From NCBI RefSeq assembly GCF_000720485.1, contig NZ_JOAX01000015.1, forward strand, positions 62,001-126,000: DNA of 64,000 nucleotides. The letters run 5' to 3'. This stretch comes from Streptomyces ochraceiscleroticus. GTDB lineage: Bacteria; Actinomycetota; Actinomycetes; Streptomycetales; Streptomycetaceae. This document shows, piece after piece, positions 61,893-64,000 of the stretch; position 1 is the first letter of the stretch; each line of letters begins with the position of its first letter. The notes beneath the pieces were generated by a model, which searched no databases, was not told the origin of the DNA, and saw nothing but the letters and a program-made list of their open reading frames with translations. A program made the translations under genes and the position numbers.

Positions 61893-62061
61893 ATGGTGGC
61901 AGACGTCGGCCCGGAGATGGCCGCCGCGGCGGCCGCGCTGCCGTACAACGTTGTCCTGGACGGTGAGCTGGCCATCCGGGCCGACGGCCGCCTGGCCTTC
62001 GCGCACCTGGCACGGCGGCTGAACCACCGCCCAGCGACCGCCGTGCGACTGGCGCAGCGAC
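61893..62061 (+). pseudogene. Relic of an ATP-dependent DNA ligase
   Basis: One short frame encodes LPYNVVLDGELAIRADGRLA then FAHLARRLNHRPATAVRLAQ, close to the adenylation-domain segment of LigD-type DNA ligases around motif IIIa (VLDGELVV...GRL-F--LQRRL). Sequence before and after in the same frame is unrelated, and an imperfect duplication (GCGACCGCCGTGCGACT / GCGACCGCCGCGCGACT) follows. It appears to be a non-functional remnant. Confidence 0.5.
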
Positions 62062-62126
62062 CGCCGCGCGACTCGCCCGGTGGCAGAACGAGGCGGCGAC
62101 CAGGAACACGGTGCCGGCCAGACGGA

Positions 62127-62164
62127 CGAACGGCCCGCCGAGCACTGTGCCGGCGGGCCGTTCG
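62127..62164. terminator. Terminator of the gamma-glutamyltransferase gene
   Basis: CGAACGGCCCGCCG and CGGCGGGCCGTTCG pair as a perfect 14-bp stem over a 10-nt loop, 30 bp past the stop codon. Confidence 0.8.
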
Positions 62165-62193
62165 TTGGGTGTGCGGGTGCGTGTTCTCAGACG

Positions 62194-64000
62194 TCAGCGC
62201 GCCGGGTGCAGCACCATCGCGGAGCCGCCATCACGTCGCTTCGGTTCGGCGACCGCCTGTGTGCGGCCATCGGGCCGGAATTCCAGGGCCGCCACCGCCC
62301 CGATCTCCGGTGACGGGGTGAAGGTCGACGGGGCAAGGGTGAAGCGCTGGCCGAGATGTTCCAGGGCCGGGCGCTCCGGCGAGTCGAGGAAGGCCGGCTC
62401 GGCCTCGGTCTTGGCCGAGTTGCGTTGTGAGATGCGCGGCGCGGTCACCGCTTGCGGCAGCGTCATGCCCAGGTCGATCCGGTTGATGAGGGTCTGCAGC
62501 ACCGTGGTGATGATGGTCGCGCCGCCGGGCGAGCCCACCGCGAGGAACGGCTTGCCGTCCTTGAGCACGATCGTCGGCGACATGCTGCTGCGCGGACGCT
62601 TGCCGGGGCCCGGCAGGTTCGGATCCGGCACACCCGGGGTGACCGGTGTGAAGTTGAAGTCCGTCAGCTCATTGTTGAGCAGGAATCCGCGGCCGGGCAC
62701 GGTGATGGCCGAACCGCCGGTCTGTTCGATCGTCAGGGTGTAGGAGACCACGTTGCCCCAGCGGTCGGACGCCACGAGGTGGGTGGTCGACGGCCCCTCG
62801 TACGCCTCCTTGCTGCCGGTGCCCTTGACGCACCCGGAGCCGGGCTTGCGCGGATCGGCGGGAGCCACCGGGCTGGTGAGCGTGGCATCCGGCCGGATCA
62901 GGCAGGAGCGGTCCTTGGCGAAGTCCTTGGAGAGCAGCTCCTTCGTCGGTACGTCGGAGTACTTCGGGTCGCCCACCCAGCGGTTACGGTCGGCGAAGGC
63001 GATCCGGCCGGCCTCCAGGTAGTGGTGCAGCGCCTGGACCCGGTCATCCTTGGACAGGCGGTAGTTCTCCAGGATGTTCAGGGCCTCGCCGACGGTGGTG
63101 CCGCCGGAGGAGGACGGCGCCATGCTGTACACGTCGAGCCCGCGGTAGCCGGTACGGGTGGGCGCCTGCTGCAGTGCCGCGTAACGCGCGAGGTCACCCT
63201 TGTCCATGAGGCCGGGGCGGACGGGCTCGGCACCGTCGGCCATGGGCGGCTTCTGGACCGTACGCACTACCTCACGTCCGAGGTCGCCGTGGTAGAGCGC
63301 GCCGATGCCCTCGCGTGCGAGTTCCCGGTACGTACGGGCCAGGCCCGGGTTGCGGAACCGCGAGCCGACCTCGGGGAGCTTGCCGCCCGGCAGGAACAGG
63401 TCGCTGGTGGAGCGGAACTGCCGGAAGCGGTCCTCGTTCATCTCGGTCTGCGCACGGAACTGCTTGTCGACGACGAAGCCGTCGTCGGCGATCCGAGTGG
63501 CCGGCTTCAAGGCCCGCGCGAGCGAGACCGTGCCCCAGTCGTTCAGCGCCTTCTGCCAGGTCGCGGGGGTGCCCGGAATGCCCACGGACAGGCCCGAGTT
63601 GACGGCCTCCTTGAACGGGATGGGCTTCTTCGTCGACGGGTCGATGAAGGAATCCGAGCGCATACGGGCCGGGGCGGTCTCCCGGCCGTCGATGGTGCGC
63701 ACCCGGTGGGCCGCCGCGTCGTAATAGACCATGTAGCCACCGCCGCCGACTCCCGCGGAGTACGGCTCGACGACACCGAGCGCGGCCGCGGTGGCCACGG
63801 CGGCGTCCACAGCGTTGCCCCCGTGCTTGAGGACGTCGATCCCGGCCTGTGACGCGTAGGGGTTGACGCTGGAGACCGCGCCGCCACTGCCTACGGCGAC
63901 GGGCTGCTCCGCGGGTGGCTGCGGCCCTGAACGAGCGGGGGTGGCATCGGTAGCGGTGGCGTCGGAACGCGCGGCGGTAGTGGCAGAACCGAGAGCGCTG
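62194..64000 (-). CDS. Gamma-glutamyltransferase (N-terminus cut by window edge)
   Basis: The frame is open to the right edge, so at least 601 residues are visible but the start and signal peptide are outside. The large-subunit region has VGSGGAVSSVNPYASQAGID, LKHGGNAVDAAVATAAALGV and PYSAGVGGGGYMVYYDAAAH. The autocatalytic cleavage and nucleophile Thr lies in GPSTTHLVASDRWGNVVSYT. The oxyanion glycine loop is AVGSPGGATIITTVLQTLIN. It transfers or hydrolyses the gamma-glutamyl group of glutathione-like substrates outside the cytoplasm. Low-complexity Ala/Thr/Pro sequence precedes the domain. Confidence 0.92.
   Translation of the reverse strand, partial: SALGSATTAARSDATATDATPARSGPQPPAEQPVAVGSGGAVSSVNPYASQAGIDVLKHGGNAVDAAVATAAALGVVEPYSAGVGGGGYMVYYDAAAHRVRTIDGRETAPARMRSDSFIDPSTKKPIPFKEAVNSGLSVGIPGTPATWQKALNDWGTVSLARALKPATRIADDGFVVDKQFRAQTEMNEDRFRQFRSTSDLFLPGGKLPEVGSRFRNPGLARTYRELAREGIGALYHGDLGREVVRTVQKPPMADGAEPVRPGLMDKGDLARYAALQQAPTRTGYRGLDVYSMAPSSSGGTTVGEALNILENYRLSKDDRVQALHHYLEAGRIAFADRNRWVGDPKYSDVPTKELLSKDFAKDRSCLIRPDATLTSPVAPADPRKPGSGCVKGTGSKEAYEGPSTTHLVASDRWGNVVSYTLTIEQTGGSAITVPGRGFLLNNELTDFNFTPVTPGVPDPNLPGPGKRPRSSMSPTIVLKDGKPFLAVGSPGGATIITTVLQTLINRIDLGMTLPQAVTAPRISQRNSAKTEAEPAFLDSPERPALEHLGQRFTLAPSTFTPSPEIGAVAALEFRPDGRTQAVAEPKRRDGGSAMVLHPAR

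Noticed and set aside
59923..62022. 699-aa plus-strand open frame opposite the malic enzyme
   Set aside because: It is antisense to a clear malic enzyme gene and shows no recognisable protein feature.

Overview
The window looks like a stretch of a Streptomyces (or close relative) chromosome. Base composition is very GC-rich with strong GC at third codon positions, GTG starts are common, and rare TTA codons appear in one gene. The gene families also fit: a divergent LacI / sugar-ABC / GH1 cluster with no ATPase gene, a SigB/F-type sigma factor, DUF5997, a bL37 mini ribosomal protein, and a Pls-like membrane NRPS part. No rRNA, tRNA, CRISPR array, IS element or prophage was seen. Both edge genes (UbiX-like at left, gamma-glutamyltransferase at right) are cut by the window.

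Layout. 1-6 kb: UbiX end, AraC regulator, FAD monooxygenase with a divergent TetR gene and two strong palindromes, an EF-hand protein, and a WYL regulator with a DUF3224 gene and a perfect inverted repeat. 6-8 kb: bL37, small secreted proteins, and a secreted TNT-type (NAD+ glycohydrolase-like) protein followed by a 77-aa putative immunity protein. 8-14 kb: sugar-binding protein, two permeases and a GH1 beta-glucosidase, opposite a LacI regulator with two operator-like boxes. 14-21 kb: a minus-strand cluster that mirrors alginate biosynthesis: sugar-nucleotide 6-dehydrogenase, processive GT2 synthase, two beta-helix proteins (one with the DPHD motif of AlgG C5-epimerases), then a PL14-like lyase.

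21-37 kb: a TPR38-like protein and an epoxide hydrolase precede an NRPS cluster. This holds a Pls-type membrane protein that has a carrier domain but no adenylation domain, a partial C-A-T-TE NRPS, a SyrP/TauD-like dioxygenase with two TTA codons, and SbnB- and SbnA-like enzymes that make L-2,3-diaminopropionate (Dap). A Bcr/CflA exporter with a MarR regulator and a second epoxide hydrolase flank it. The simplest reading is a Dap-containing peptide or poly-Dap. This is the most interesting locus in the window.

37-54 kb: mostly housekeeping and regulatory genes: YjbR, secreted HNH nuclease, ECF sigma opposite a LitR/CarH-like B12 MerR protein, L,D-transpeptidase, SigB-like sigma, RibD-like reductase, catalase, an HTH-less LysR-type protein with DUF5997, MFS with DeoR, a compact aconitase, a small secreted protein and an SMR transporter. 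53-58 kb: DinB, a TOPRIM protein, an unknown membrane protein and a triple SUKH-3 immunity protein, followed by a decayed gene fragment. 58-64 kb: quinone-oxidoreductase-like enzyme with its XRE/MmyB regulator, NAD-malic enzyme, a DNA-ligase relic and gamma-glutamyltransferase. All calls come from reading the sequence; no database search was run.
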